From Mucilaginibacter sp. UBA4741 (GTDB lineage: Bacteria > Bacteroidota > Bacteroidia > Sphingobacteriales > Sphingobacteriaceae): 8,424 bases of DNA. The stretch lies in NCBI GenBank assembly GCA_002403905.1, contig DHIR01000194.1:1-8424 (forward strand). The letters are read 5' to 3'. This document shows positions 1 to 5,710 of the stretch, in pieces. Below the pieces are notes generated by a model. That model was not told the DNA's origin. It saw only the letters and a program-made list of their open reading frames with translations, and made no database searches. Numbering within the stretch: position 1 is the stretch's first letter; each line of letters starts with the position of its first letter. The position numbers and the translations under genes are program-made.

Positions 1-1785
1 GCTGTTGATGGTGTTGAGCCACAATCAGAAACTAACTGGAGACTGGCTAACAATTATAACGTTGCCCGTATAGGCTTCGTAAATAAAATGGACCGTAGCG
101 GTGCCGACTTTTTAAATGTTGTAAAACAAGTAAAAAGCATGTTAGGCAGTAACGCTGTTCCGTTGCAATTGCCAATTGGTGCTGAAGAGCATTTTAAAGG
201 TGTTGTTGATTTGATTAACTGGAAAGGTATTGTTTGGAATGAGCATGATAAAGGTATGACCTTTACTGAAGTGCCTATCCCTGAGGATATGATTGAAGAA
301 GCTACCGAGTGGAGAGAGAAGTTGTTAGAATCAGTAGCTGAATATGATGAAGGCCTGATGGAGAAATTCTTTGATGCGCCTGAAACTATTACAGAGCGTG
401 AAGTATTAGACGCTTTACGTAAAGCTGTTTTAGATGCCAAGATCGTTCCTATGGTTTGTGGTTCATCTTTCAAAAACAAAGGTGTACAAACCATGCTTGA
501 CTACGTGATGGAGTTGTTGCCTTCACCAATGGACGTAGAAGGTATTATTGGTCATCACCCTGATACAGGTGAAGAGATTTTACGTAAACCATCAGAAAAA
601 GAGCCGTTTGCAGCTTTAGCATTTAAAATTGCAACCGATCCTTTCGTAGGTCGTTTATGCTTTATCCGTGTTTACTCTGGTAACTTAGAAGCAGGTTCGT
701 ATGTGCATAACATGCGTTCTGACAACAAGGAGCGGATCTCTCGTATATTCCAAATGCACGCTAACAAGCAAAACCCAATACCTAACGTAGGTGCTGGTGA
801 TATTGCTGCGGTAGTAGGCTTTAAGGATATTAAAACAGGTGATACCCTTTGTGACGAGAAATACCCGATCATATTAGAGTCAATGAATTTCCCTGAGCCG
901 GTTATCGGTTTAGCTATAGAGCCTAAAACTCAGGCTGACGTAGATAAATTAGGTATCGCTTTAGGTAAATTGTCTGAGGAAGATCCTACGTTCCACGTAA
1001 AATCTGACGAAGAAACCGGCCAAACTGTAATTTCAGGTATGGGCGAGTTGCACTTAGATATCATCATGGACCGCTTAAAACGTGAGTTTAAAGTAGAGGT
1101 TAACCAGGGTGCGCCACAGGTAGCTTACAAAGAGTCTATCACAGGTACTATACAACACCGCGAAACTTATAAGAAACAAACCGGTGGTCGTGGTAAATTT
1201 GCTGATATCCAGGTTATATTGTCGCCAAATGACGAAGGTCAGGAAGGCTTACAGTTTGTGAACGAAATTAGCGGTGGTTCAATCCCTCGTGAGTTTATTC
1301 CATCTGTAGAGAAAGGCTTTAAAGCATCAATGGATAACGGTGTATTAGCCGGTTACCCATTAACCAGCTTAAAAGTACGTTTAATTGATGGTTCATTCCA
1401 CGCTGTCGATTCGGACGCGCTATCTTTCGAGTTAGCTGCTAAGATAGCTTACCGCGAGGCATTGCCAAAATGTAAACCGGTATTGTTAGAGCCGATCATG
1501 AAAATTGAGATCTTAACCCCTGAAGAAAATATGGGTGATGTTATCGGTGACATGAACCGTCGTCGTGGCCAGCTTTTAGGTATGGACTCACGTGCAGGTG
1601 CTCAGGTAATTAAAGCTACTGTACCACTTTCAGAAATGTTTGGTTATGTAACCCAGTTACGTACCATCACATCTGGCCGTGCTACTTCAACCATGGAGTT
1701 TGATCACTATGCCGAAGCGCCTAAAAACGTACAGGAAGAAGTAGTTGCTAAAGCAAAAGGCAAAAAAGCCGCTGCGAACGCATAA
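1..1785 (+). CDS. fusA: Translation elongation factor G (5'-truncated)
   Basis: EF-G is the GTPase that drives ribosomal translocation and, with RRF, ribosome recycling in the cytoplasm. The reading frame is open from the first base of the window, so the start, P-loop and switch regions lie upstream; 595 codons are visible, against about 700 for the family. The visible part begins just before the G4 motif NKMD (visible residues 28-31), which sets guanine specificity. The G5-like [10 protein letters not shown] starts near residue 153. Domains II to V follow, including the domain IV stretch [11 protein letters not shown] near residues 394-404 and the domain V segment [11 protein letters not shown]. 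It ends in a Lys/Ala-rich tail. The sequence matches canonical EF-G1, not a paralogue such as the tetracycline-resistance proteins. rpsJ follows 113 bases downstream on the same strand, the usual str-operon order. Confidence 0.98.
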   Translation, partial: AVDGVEPQSETNWRLANNYNVARIGFVNKMDRSGADFLNVVKQVKSMLGSNAVPLQLPIGAEEHFKGVVDLINWKGIVWNEHDKGMTFTEVPIPEDMIEEATEWREKLLESVAEYDEGLMEKFFDAPETITEREVLDALRKAVLDAKIVPMVCGSSFKNKGVQTMLDYVMELLPSPMDVEGIIGHHPDTGEEILRKPSEKEPFAALAFKIATDPFVGRLCFIRVYSGNLEAGSYVHNMRSDNKERISRIFQMHANKQNPIPNVGAGDIAAVVGFKDIKTGDTLCDEKYPIILESMNFPEPVIGLAIEPKTQADVDKLGIALGKLSEEDPTFHVKSDEETGQTVISGMGELHLDIIMDRLKREFKVEVNQGAPQVAYKESITGTIQHRETYKKQTGGRGKFADIQVILSPNDEGQEGLQFVNEISGGSIPREFIPSVEKGFKASMDNGVLAGYPLTSLKVRLIDGSFHAVDSDALSFELAAKIAYREALPKCKPVLLEPIMKIEILTPEENMGDVIGDMNRRRGQLLGMDSRAGAQVIKATVPLSEMFGYVTQLRTITSGRATSTMEFDHYAEAPKNVQEEVVAKAKGKKAAANA

Positions 1786-1786
1786 A

Positions 1787-1835
1787 TAGAGATTAGTTGA
1801 TTGGTGATTAGAGATTAGTTACCAATCAACTTTTT
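1787..1835. repeat. Direct repeat and stem-loop in the fusA-rpsJ gap
   Basis: Directly visible: TAGAGATTAGTT occurs twice (1787-1798 and 1809-1820, 22 bases apart). Overlapping it is an 11-bp inverted repeat, AGTTGATTGGT (1795-1805) against ACCAATCAACT (1821-1831), followed by T1831-T1835. The element starts two bases after the fusA stop codon. It could be a partial terminator or processing site that lowers read-through into rpsJ, or simply a dispersed repeat of the host genome. The stem is AT-rich, so strong termination is doubtful. Confidence 0.6.
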
Positions 1836-1851
1836 AAATAAATAAACAATC

Positions 1852-1884
1852 GATCGCCCTAACAAATAGCTCTTAGGGTTGATC
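1852..1884 (+). promoter_or_regulatory. Possible stem-loop in the rpsJ leader
   Basis: CCCTAA (1857-1862) pairs with TTAGGG (1873-1878) around a 10-base loop. Outside it, GATC (1852-1855) can pair with GATC (1881-1884) across a 1/2-base internal loop. The hairpin ends 14 bases before the rpsJ ATG, so in the mRNA it would sit next to the ribosome landing site. Ribosomal protein operons are often controlled by leader structures, but I cannot identify a known r-protein binding motif here, so a regulatory role is inference. Confidence 0.35.
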
Positions 1885-1898
1885 ACAAAACAAATAAC

Positions 1899-2204
1899 AT
1901 GAGCCAAAGAATCAGAATCAAATTAAAATCTTACGATTACAACCTGGTTGATAAATCAGCAGAGAAGATCGTAAAAACAGTAAAGCCGACAGGCGCTGTA
2001 GTTAGCGGACCACTTCCGTTACCAACCGAAAAGAAAATTTTCACTGTTTTGCGTTCACCACACGTAAACAAGAAAGCACGCGAGCAATTCCAATTATGTT
2101 CTTACAAACGTTTATTGGATATCTACAGCTCAAACTCAAAAACTGTAGATGCGCTAATGAAGCTTGAATTGCCAAGCGGTGTTGAAGTTGAGATCAAAGT
2201 GTAA
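1899..2204 (+). CDS. rpsJ: 30S ribosomal protein S10
   Basis: S10 (uS10) is a component of the 30S subunit head and, as NusE, a partner of NusB in transcription antitermination. The 101-residue product has the family's normal length and carries the conserved features [10 protein letters not shown] near the N-terminus, GPLPLPTEK in the middle (about residues 37-45), [13 protein letters not shown] (about 52-64) and the C-terminal [13 protein letters not shown]. The ATG at 1899 is the first in frame, and no Shine-Dalgarno sequence precedes it, as is usual in Bacteroidota. It follows fusA and is probably cotranscribed with it. A strong terminator lies 26 bases after the stop, and the gene to the right is convergent and unrelated. 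rplC and the rest of the S10 operon therefore do not follow here. Confidence 0.98.
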   Translation: MSQRIRIKLKSYDYNLVDKSAEKIVKTVKPTGAVVSGPLPLPTEKKIFTVLRSPHVNKKAREQFQLCSYKRLLDIYSSNSKTVDALMKLELPSGVEVEIKV

Positions 2205-2230
2205 CTGTACCGGAAGATCCAAAAAATATA

Positions 2231-2264
2231 AAAAGCCATTCGATTTAAATCGGGTGGCTTTTTT
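2231..2264. terminator. Rho-independent terminator after rpsJ, probably bidirectional
   Basis: Positions 2231-2244 pair with 2249-2262 in an uninterrupted 14-bp stem (AAAAGCCATTCGAT on the left arm, with two T-G wobbles at 2239/2254 and 2240/2253) around a TTAA loop. A run of six T (2259-2264) ends it on the plus strand. An A-rich run before the stem (2221-2234) gives T runs on the minus strand, so it could also stop transcription coming from the convergent gene at 2397-2840. Confidence 0.9.
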
Positions 2265-2283
2265 GTTTGGATTTCTCCCCGCG

Positions 2284-2379
2284 CGTCATTGCGAACGAGG
2301 TACGAGTGCGGCAATCTCTACACATGCTAAGTATCCGCCTATCGTGTAGAGATTGCCACGCTATCGCTCGCAAATGACG
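2284..2379. repeat. REP-like palindromic intergenic repeat
   Basis: This is a long imperfect palindrome. The inner arms GGCAATCTCTACAC (2310-2323) and GTGTAGAGATTGCC (2344-2357) are perfect 14-bp complements around a 20-base loop. The outer arms CGTCATT (2284-2290) and AATGACG (2373-2379) also match exactly. Between them the sequences TGCGAACGAGG and ATCGCTCGCAA are partly complementary. I recognise the motif pair CGTCATTGCGA and GCAATCTCTA as a style of dispersed repeat common in Sphingobacteriaceae genomes; only this copy is visible. It lies between the rpsJ terminator and the stop of the convergent gene. Short open frames crossing it are not credible genes. Confidence 0.8.
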
Positions 2380-2396
2380 TATTGAAGAGAGGCGCG

Positions 2397-2840
2397 TTAA
2401 AACTCCTCGCCCCACGTCTCCAAAAAATTCTGCCAAACCCCTTCCAATTCATCCACCAACTCAGGGCGAATAGATATACCCGATGCCTGCGGTGTCCAGT
2501 TCTGTGCGGCCAGGTTGCCTGTTTTTAAAATATCTAAAGTAAGTATGGGTTCTTTATCGGGATTTAGTAATACATCCAGAGCCACGGTTATGCGGTAATA
2601 ATGCCTGCCATTGCGAAAAGCCGGGTAGGCATCTGACGCTATAATACCCGATGCGAATATCCCCTTTGGCTCGACCCCCACACGAACGATATAGGCCCTG
2701 TCGCCGGGCCGGATGCTTTTGTGGCTGATCACGCTCCAGTTATCTTCGAGTTTACCGGTGGATGCCAGTTGTTTAATGTCATCATCTATATCGGCCCATT
2801 CAAATTTTAAAGGGTTCCATCCAAATAAGTAAGCTTTCAT
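2397..2840 (-). CDS. EVE/PUA-like domain protein (stand-alone)
   Basis: The 147-residue product is a single domain resembling the EVE-like (PUA-fold) module found at the N-terminus of many HNH endonucleases. Features visible: WNP (8-10), W15, W35, SIRPGDRAYIVRVG (42-55), EPKGIFASG (57-65), the acidic NPDKEPIL segment (93-100), NWTPQASGISI (114-124), and a final helix with L132 and W136. In the related fusion proteins the NWTPQASGI-type motif precedes a catalytic HNH domain; here translation stops soon after it, so no nuclease motif is present. EVE-family domains are known or suspected to bind modified bases, so this may read modified DNA or RNA, but that is inference. No signal peptide or membrane segment is seen. 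It lies downstream of the membrane coiled-coil gene on the same strand, separated by a 93-base gap that holds a repeat. Confidence 0.7.
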   Translation of the reverse strand: MKAYLFGWNPLKFEWADIDDDIKQLASTGKLEDNWSVISHKSIRPGDRAYIVRVGVEPKGIFASGIIASDAYPAFRNGRHYYRITVALDVLLNPDKEPILTLDILKTGNLAAQNWTPQASGISIRPELVDELEGVWQNFLETWGEEF

Positions 2841-2848
2841 ACCCCTAA

Positions 2849-2925
2849 CCCCCTAAAGGGGGAATAAAATGTTTATAATTTAGGTTGATCATATATTATT
2901 ATAGCTTAATTGCTCCCCCTTTAGG
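2849..2925. repeat. CCTAAAGGGGGA inverted repeat pair
   Basis: CCTAAAGGGGGA (2852-2863) and its exact complement TCCCCCTTTAGG (2914-2925) flank 50 AT-rich bases. The left copy extends to the self-palindromic CCCCCTAAAGGGGG (2849-2862), and a shorter ACCCCTAA precedes it at 2841-2848. The element fills most of the gap between two minus-strand genes. Its arms could fold into a long hairpin or into two small ones. This looks like a dispersed intergenic repeat of the host; it may also affect read-through from the upstream minus-strand gene. Confidence 0.65.
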
Positions 2926-2933
2926 AGGCTGAT

Positions 2934-3761
2934 CTATCCTCGCCCGCTTAATTCATCTACTTTATTGCGTTCGGTTTGCAGCTCGCGGGCCAGTTTCTTT
3001 TCCTTCTCGTTGGCTTTGGCTTTAAAGGCTTTAAACTCCTCTTCCAACTCGTTATACAAAGTAGTACGGTACACGGCCTCGTTACGGGCACCACCAGATC
3101 GCGCAATAACAAAGGCTGCAATAATGCCCAGTACAATTACCAATCCCCACATTAATAAATTGTATGCAGTTTTTGATAAGGCTATACCAAACAAGCTAAT
3201 AGAATCAGTTTGCGCAAGCGCTTGATCTTTGGTAGTTATATCACTTTGTAGTCCACTAATGGTTGTTGTTTGAGCGGCCAGCTTAGCTTGGTTATCCTTT
3301 ACCTGGTTACGGGTGCTTTTAAGCGTATCCATAAAATTCTTCCAAAGCGCGTCCACAAATGGTTTTTGATAATTATATACTTTGGTTAACAGGTACTGGT
3401 ATTGGCCGTTAAGGCTTTTGTCAACATGGGGTGCCGGTGCAACTGTAGTATCATGTTTAACATCGGGTGGGGTAGTGGCAATAGTTGTTGTAGCTACTTT
3501 AATGGGTGGTACAGTGGCTTTCTTTATGCTATCGGCAACATGTTGGGTCTTGTATGTTTTGGCGTACGAGCCATAACCGTATCGGGAATAAGGCCTGCCG
3601 GTTTTAGGGTTAATAGGTATAACGCCGGGTTTGGCAACAGCTGGCTTTACAACCGTTTTTTTAACAATGGCTTTTTTTATACTATCCTGCGCTTTAACGG
3701 TAGTTATACAAATAGTAAGTGTTAGTAACAGCGATAGCTTCAACATGAAATTAGTCTTCAT
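2934..3761 (-). CDS. Exported single-pass membrane coiled-coil protein, function unknown
   Basis: I chose the ATG at 3761 rather than the earlier in-frame ATG at 3842, because it gives a clear signal peptide (MKTNF then a hydrophobic core, with likely cleavage after KAQ at residue 25). The 275-residue product then has a Lys/Val/Pro-rich stretch (about 27-52), a Tyr/Gly patch (RPYSRYGYGSY, 57-67), a Thr/Pro-rich linker (84-113), a predicted coiled coil (about 140-185), one transmembrane segment (about 200-220) and a charged C-terminal coiled coil (about 236-272). DSIKKA occurs twice (26-31 and 77-82). The combination of a YNxxMW-type membrane entry and an EEEF...KLARELQ tail resembles a Bacteroidota family that I recall as sometimes labelled tRNA (guanine-N1)-methyltransferase. 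No methyltransferase motif is visible, so that label would be wrong. A role in envelope organisation is possible but unproven. Confidence 0.75.
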   Translation of the reverse strand: MKTNFMLKLSLLLTLTICITTVKAQDSIKKAIVKKTVVKPAVAKPGVIPINPKTGRPYSRYGYGSYAKTYKTQHVADSIKKATVPPIKVATTTIATTPPDVKHDTTVAPAPHVDKSLNGQYQYLLTKVYNYQKPFVDALWKNFMDTLKSTRNQVKDNQAKLAAQTTTISGLQSDITTKDQALAQTDSISLFGIALSKTAYNLLMWGLVIVLGIIAAFVIARSGGARNEAVYRTTLYNELEEEFKAFKAKANEKEKKLARELQTERNKVDELSGRG

Positions 3762-3893
3762 AATTGTAAAATTAGACAATGATATATTAAAAAAACAGTA
3801 AAAAATTGCATTTTTTGCGTTTTTAGGAGATAATTGGCGCAACGAATGTAAACCTTAATACGCATTTTTGCTACACATAGTTATATTAGCAGA

Positions 3894-5153
3894 ATGAATA
3901 TTGGAATTATCGGCTTAGGCGATATGGGGCGTTTATACGCCAAAGCTTTTTCAAAAGCCGGGTATACAGTTAGCGGCTGCGATCTGCCAGCCAACAAACA
4001 ACAGCTGCAAGAAGACCTGGCTCCTTTCCATATAAAGGTATTGGATAGTGGTAAAGAAGTATCGCAAACCAGCGACTTGATAATTTATTCTGTTGAAGCT
4101 GAAAAAATAGCCAAAGTTGTTGCCGAAAACGCCGCATTTACCAAACCCGGCGCTATAGTAGCCGGACAAACCTCTGTAAAAACCCCCGAGATAGAAGCTT
4201 TTGAAAAGTACCTACCGGAAAGCGCCCAGATCATTACTTTTCATGGAATGCATGGCCCGGGGTTTGAGCCAAAAGGGCAAACGCTGATATTGATACCGCA
4301 TCGTGCTGATGGCGCGGCTCGTCAACGCATGCTGGACCTGTTTACTGCCATAGGATCAGAGATTGTAGAGATGGCCGACTATCACGAGCATGACAAAATT
4401 GTAGCCGATACACAAGCCGTAACCCACGTAGGTTTCGAGAGCATGGGCACTGCCTGGAAAGCCGCTGGCTTTTTCCCCTGGGAAAATGCTTCTTATATAG
4501 GTGGTATTGATAACGTGAAGATATTAACCACGCTGCGTATATTTAGCTATAAAGCACACGTATATGCGGGTCTGGCCATATTGAACCCGTATGCCCGACA
4601 GCAGGTGCGACAATATGCAGTTTCCGAATCTGAATTGTTTAAGCTGATGATACAGGAAGAAGAAGCAGCTTTCCGCAAGCGGTTATATCGTGCGCGTGAT
4701 TTTGTATTTCACAAAAGCCGTAAGCCCATTATGCTAAGTGATAAGGTGATGAAAGAGTTCTCGCTATCGCAAAACCATGAGCTGCAAAAGCCAAACTCGC
4801 ATTTAAGTATATTAAGTATGGTTGATGCCTGGTACCATTTGGGTGTTAATCCGTATGATAACCTGGTTGCACAGACACCGCCTTTCCGCCTGCGGTTAGG
4901 CATTGCCGAGTATCTGTTTAAAAACGAAGAGCTGCTGGAAGAATCTATCCAGGCCGCTTTATATGATAAAACCATCCGTGGTGATGATCTGGAATTTCAC
5001 TCGGCAGTAAGAGAGTGGTCGTCCATCATTGGTTATGGCGATATGGAAGGCTACAAAAAGCACTTTAATGATGTGCAGGCTTTCTTTAAAGGCCGACTGG
5101 AAGAAGGCAACAAGCAAAGTGCCGAGTTGATAAGAAGGTTGATGACGGAGTAG
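3894..5153 (+). CDS. tyrA: Prephenate dehydrogenase, fungal TYR1-like
   Basis: This enzyme oxidatively decarboxylates prephenate to 4-hydroxyphenylpyruvate, the penultimate step of tyrosine synthesis, in the cytoplasm. The 419-residue protein starts directly with a Rossmann fold: GLGDMG (7-12), with Asp30 at the end of the second strand where the nucleotide ribose is usually bound. Then come IIYSVEAE (63-70), GQTSVKTPEIEAFEKYLP (91-108), the catalytic-region HGMHGP (117-122), GQTLILIPHRA (128-138), EHDKIVADTQAVTH (165-178), HVYAGLAILNP (222-232) and DDLEF...REWSS (364-376). These blocks match yeast Tyr1 much more closely, as I recall that sequence, than the short bacterial TyrA type. There is no chorismate mutase or ACT domain. 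It is divergent from the membrane coiled-coil gene and is not in an aromatic amino acid operon in this window. Whether it uses NAD or NADP cannot be settled by eye. Confidence 0.88.
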   Translation: MNIGIIGLGDMGRLYAKAFSKAGYTVSGCDLPANKQQLQEDLAPFHIKVLDSGKEVSQTSDLIIYSVEAEKIAKVVAENAAFTKPGAIVAGQTSVKTPEIEAFEKYLPESAQIITFHGMHGPGFEPKGQTLILIPHRADGAARQRMLDLFTAIGSEIVEMADYHEHDKIVADTQAVTHVGFESMGTAWKAAGFFPWENASYIGGIDNVKILTTLRIFSYKAHVYAGLAILNPYARQQVRQYAVSESELFKLMIQEEEAAFRKRLYRARDFVFHKSRKPIMLSDKVMKEFSLSQNHELQKPNSHLSILSMVDAWYHLGVNPYDNLVAQTPPFRLRLGIAEYLFKNEELLEESIQAALYDKTIRGDDLEFHSAVREWSSIIGYGDMEGYKKHFNDVQAFFKGRLEEGNKQSAELIRRLMTE

Positions 5154-5159
5154 ACCCTG

Positions 5160-5235
5160 ACACGATTTTCAGGATTTACCTGATTAGCATGATTAATATT
5201 ATCAGATCAAATCTTTTTAATCTTGGTAATCGTGT
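5160..5235. repeat. 9-nt periodic repeat with inverted ends
   Basis: Four consecutive 9-base units are visible: CACGATTTT (5161-5169), CAGGATTTA (5170-5178), CCTGATTAG (5179-5187) and CATGATTAA (5188-5196), sharing the pattern CnnGATTnn. The right end has units in the opposite orientation (AATCTTGGT, then AATCGTGTT, 5219-5236). The ends ACACGATT (5160-5167) and AATCGTGT (5228-5235) are exact complements. It fills the gap between two convergent genes and could fold in either strand's transcript. It resembles AATCnTG-type dispersed repeats common between Bacteroidota genes. A terminator role is possible, but no GC-rich stem with a T tail is present. Confidence 0.7.
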
Positions 5236-5625
5236 TTATTCTCTTAACCGTTCATCCGTATAAGTTATCTCTTTACGGCCATGCCTAACGGGTTTGCCGT
5301 TTTCGTCAACGCTTACAAAAACTATCTTATCAATGGTAAGTATTGTTTTTTGGGTGATCTTGTTACGTACCTCGCAGGTTAGAGTGATAGAAGTATGGCC
5401 AAAGCTAGTGGCCTTAATGCCCAACTCAATAATATCACCCTGACTGGCCGAGTTTATAAAGTTAATTTCGGACATGTATTTGGTAACGCATCCGTTAGTG
5501 CCCAATTGAATTATTGTATAGATAGCAGCTTCCTCATCTATCCAGGCTAGCAGCCTGCCACCAAATAAAGTGCCGTGTGCGTTAAGGTCTTCGGGTTTTA
5601 CCCATTTGCGTGTGTAGAAATTCAT
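5236..5625 (-). CDS. Acyl-CoA thioesterase, YciA-like hotdog fold
   Basis: Hotdog thioesterases of this group hydrolyse acyl-CoA to free acid and CoA in the cytoplasm. The 129-residue product is a single hotdog domain of usual size. Near the N-terminus it has NAHGTLFGGRLLAWID (15-30), the loop and start of the central helix, with Asn15, the GG pair and Asp30 at positions where YciA-type enzymes carry active-site residues. This is followed by the VTKYMSEINFINSASQGDIIEL strand-turn region (47-68) and a strand containing TSITLTCEVRNK (78-89). Substrate chain length cannot be read from the sequence. The start at 5625 is supported by a TACCTTTG promoter box 22 bases upstream. It is convergent with tyrA, and the rhomboid gene ends 85 bases upstream on the same strand; a separate promoter suggests independent transcription. 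Confidence 0.87.
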   Translation of the reverse strand: MNFYTRKWVKPEDLNAHGTLFGGRLLAWIDEEAAIYTIIQLGTNGCVTKYMSEINFINSASQGDIIELGIKATSFGHTSITLTCEVRNKITQKTILTIDKIVFVSVDENGKPVRHGRKEITYTDERLRE

Positions 5626-5647
5626 TTACTTGTAGATTGATGTACTG

Positions 5648-5655
5648 CAAAGGTA
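5648..5655 (-). promoter_or_regulatory. -7 promoter box for the thioesterase gene
   Basis: On the minus strand this reads TACCTTTG, an exact match to the Bacteroidota -7 consensus TAnnTTTG. It ends 22 bases before the thioesterase ATG, giving a short leader. No good TTTG -33 box is seen at the expected 19-21 base distance (only CTGT/ACTG-like sequence), so the call rests mainly on the -7 box. Confidence 0.55.
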
Positions 5656-5710
5656 CAACAGAAATTTTATCTTAACAGTGGTGTAGTCTTTCGAAACACC
5701 TCGTTACACT

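Noticed and set aside
54..494. Open frame of 146 codons on the minus strand inside fusA
   Set aside because: It is wholly antisense to a highly conserved coding region, is Ser/Thr/Phe-rich with no recognisable motif, and has no promoter.
2164..2436. Short open frames on both strands across the end of rpsJ, the terminator and the palindromic repeat
   Set aside because: They are made of terminator and repeat sequence and overlap real genes, so they are not credible proteins.
3382..3725. Two plus-strand open frames opposite the membrane coiled-coil gene
   Set aside because: Gly/Val/Asn-rich translations arise from the Pro/Thr/Lys-rich codons of the minus-strand gene, which has a convincing signal peptide and membrane helix.
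3762..3842. N-terminal extension of the membrane coiled-coil protein to an ATG at 3842
   Set aside because: It would bury the signal peptide 27 residues inside the protein; the extension is AT-rich intergenic-looking sequence.
3867..3889. TTTG plus TATATTAG as a promoter for tyrA
   Set aside because: The spacing is only 14 bases between box starts (11-base gap) instead of 19-21, and the -7 box ends four bases before the ATG. Too weak to list as a feature.
5677..5710. Hairpin GGTGT/ACACC just after the rhomboid stop as a terminator
   Set aside because: The stem is only five bases with an 11-base loop, and no T run follows on the minus strand.
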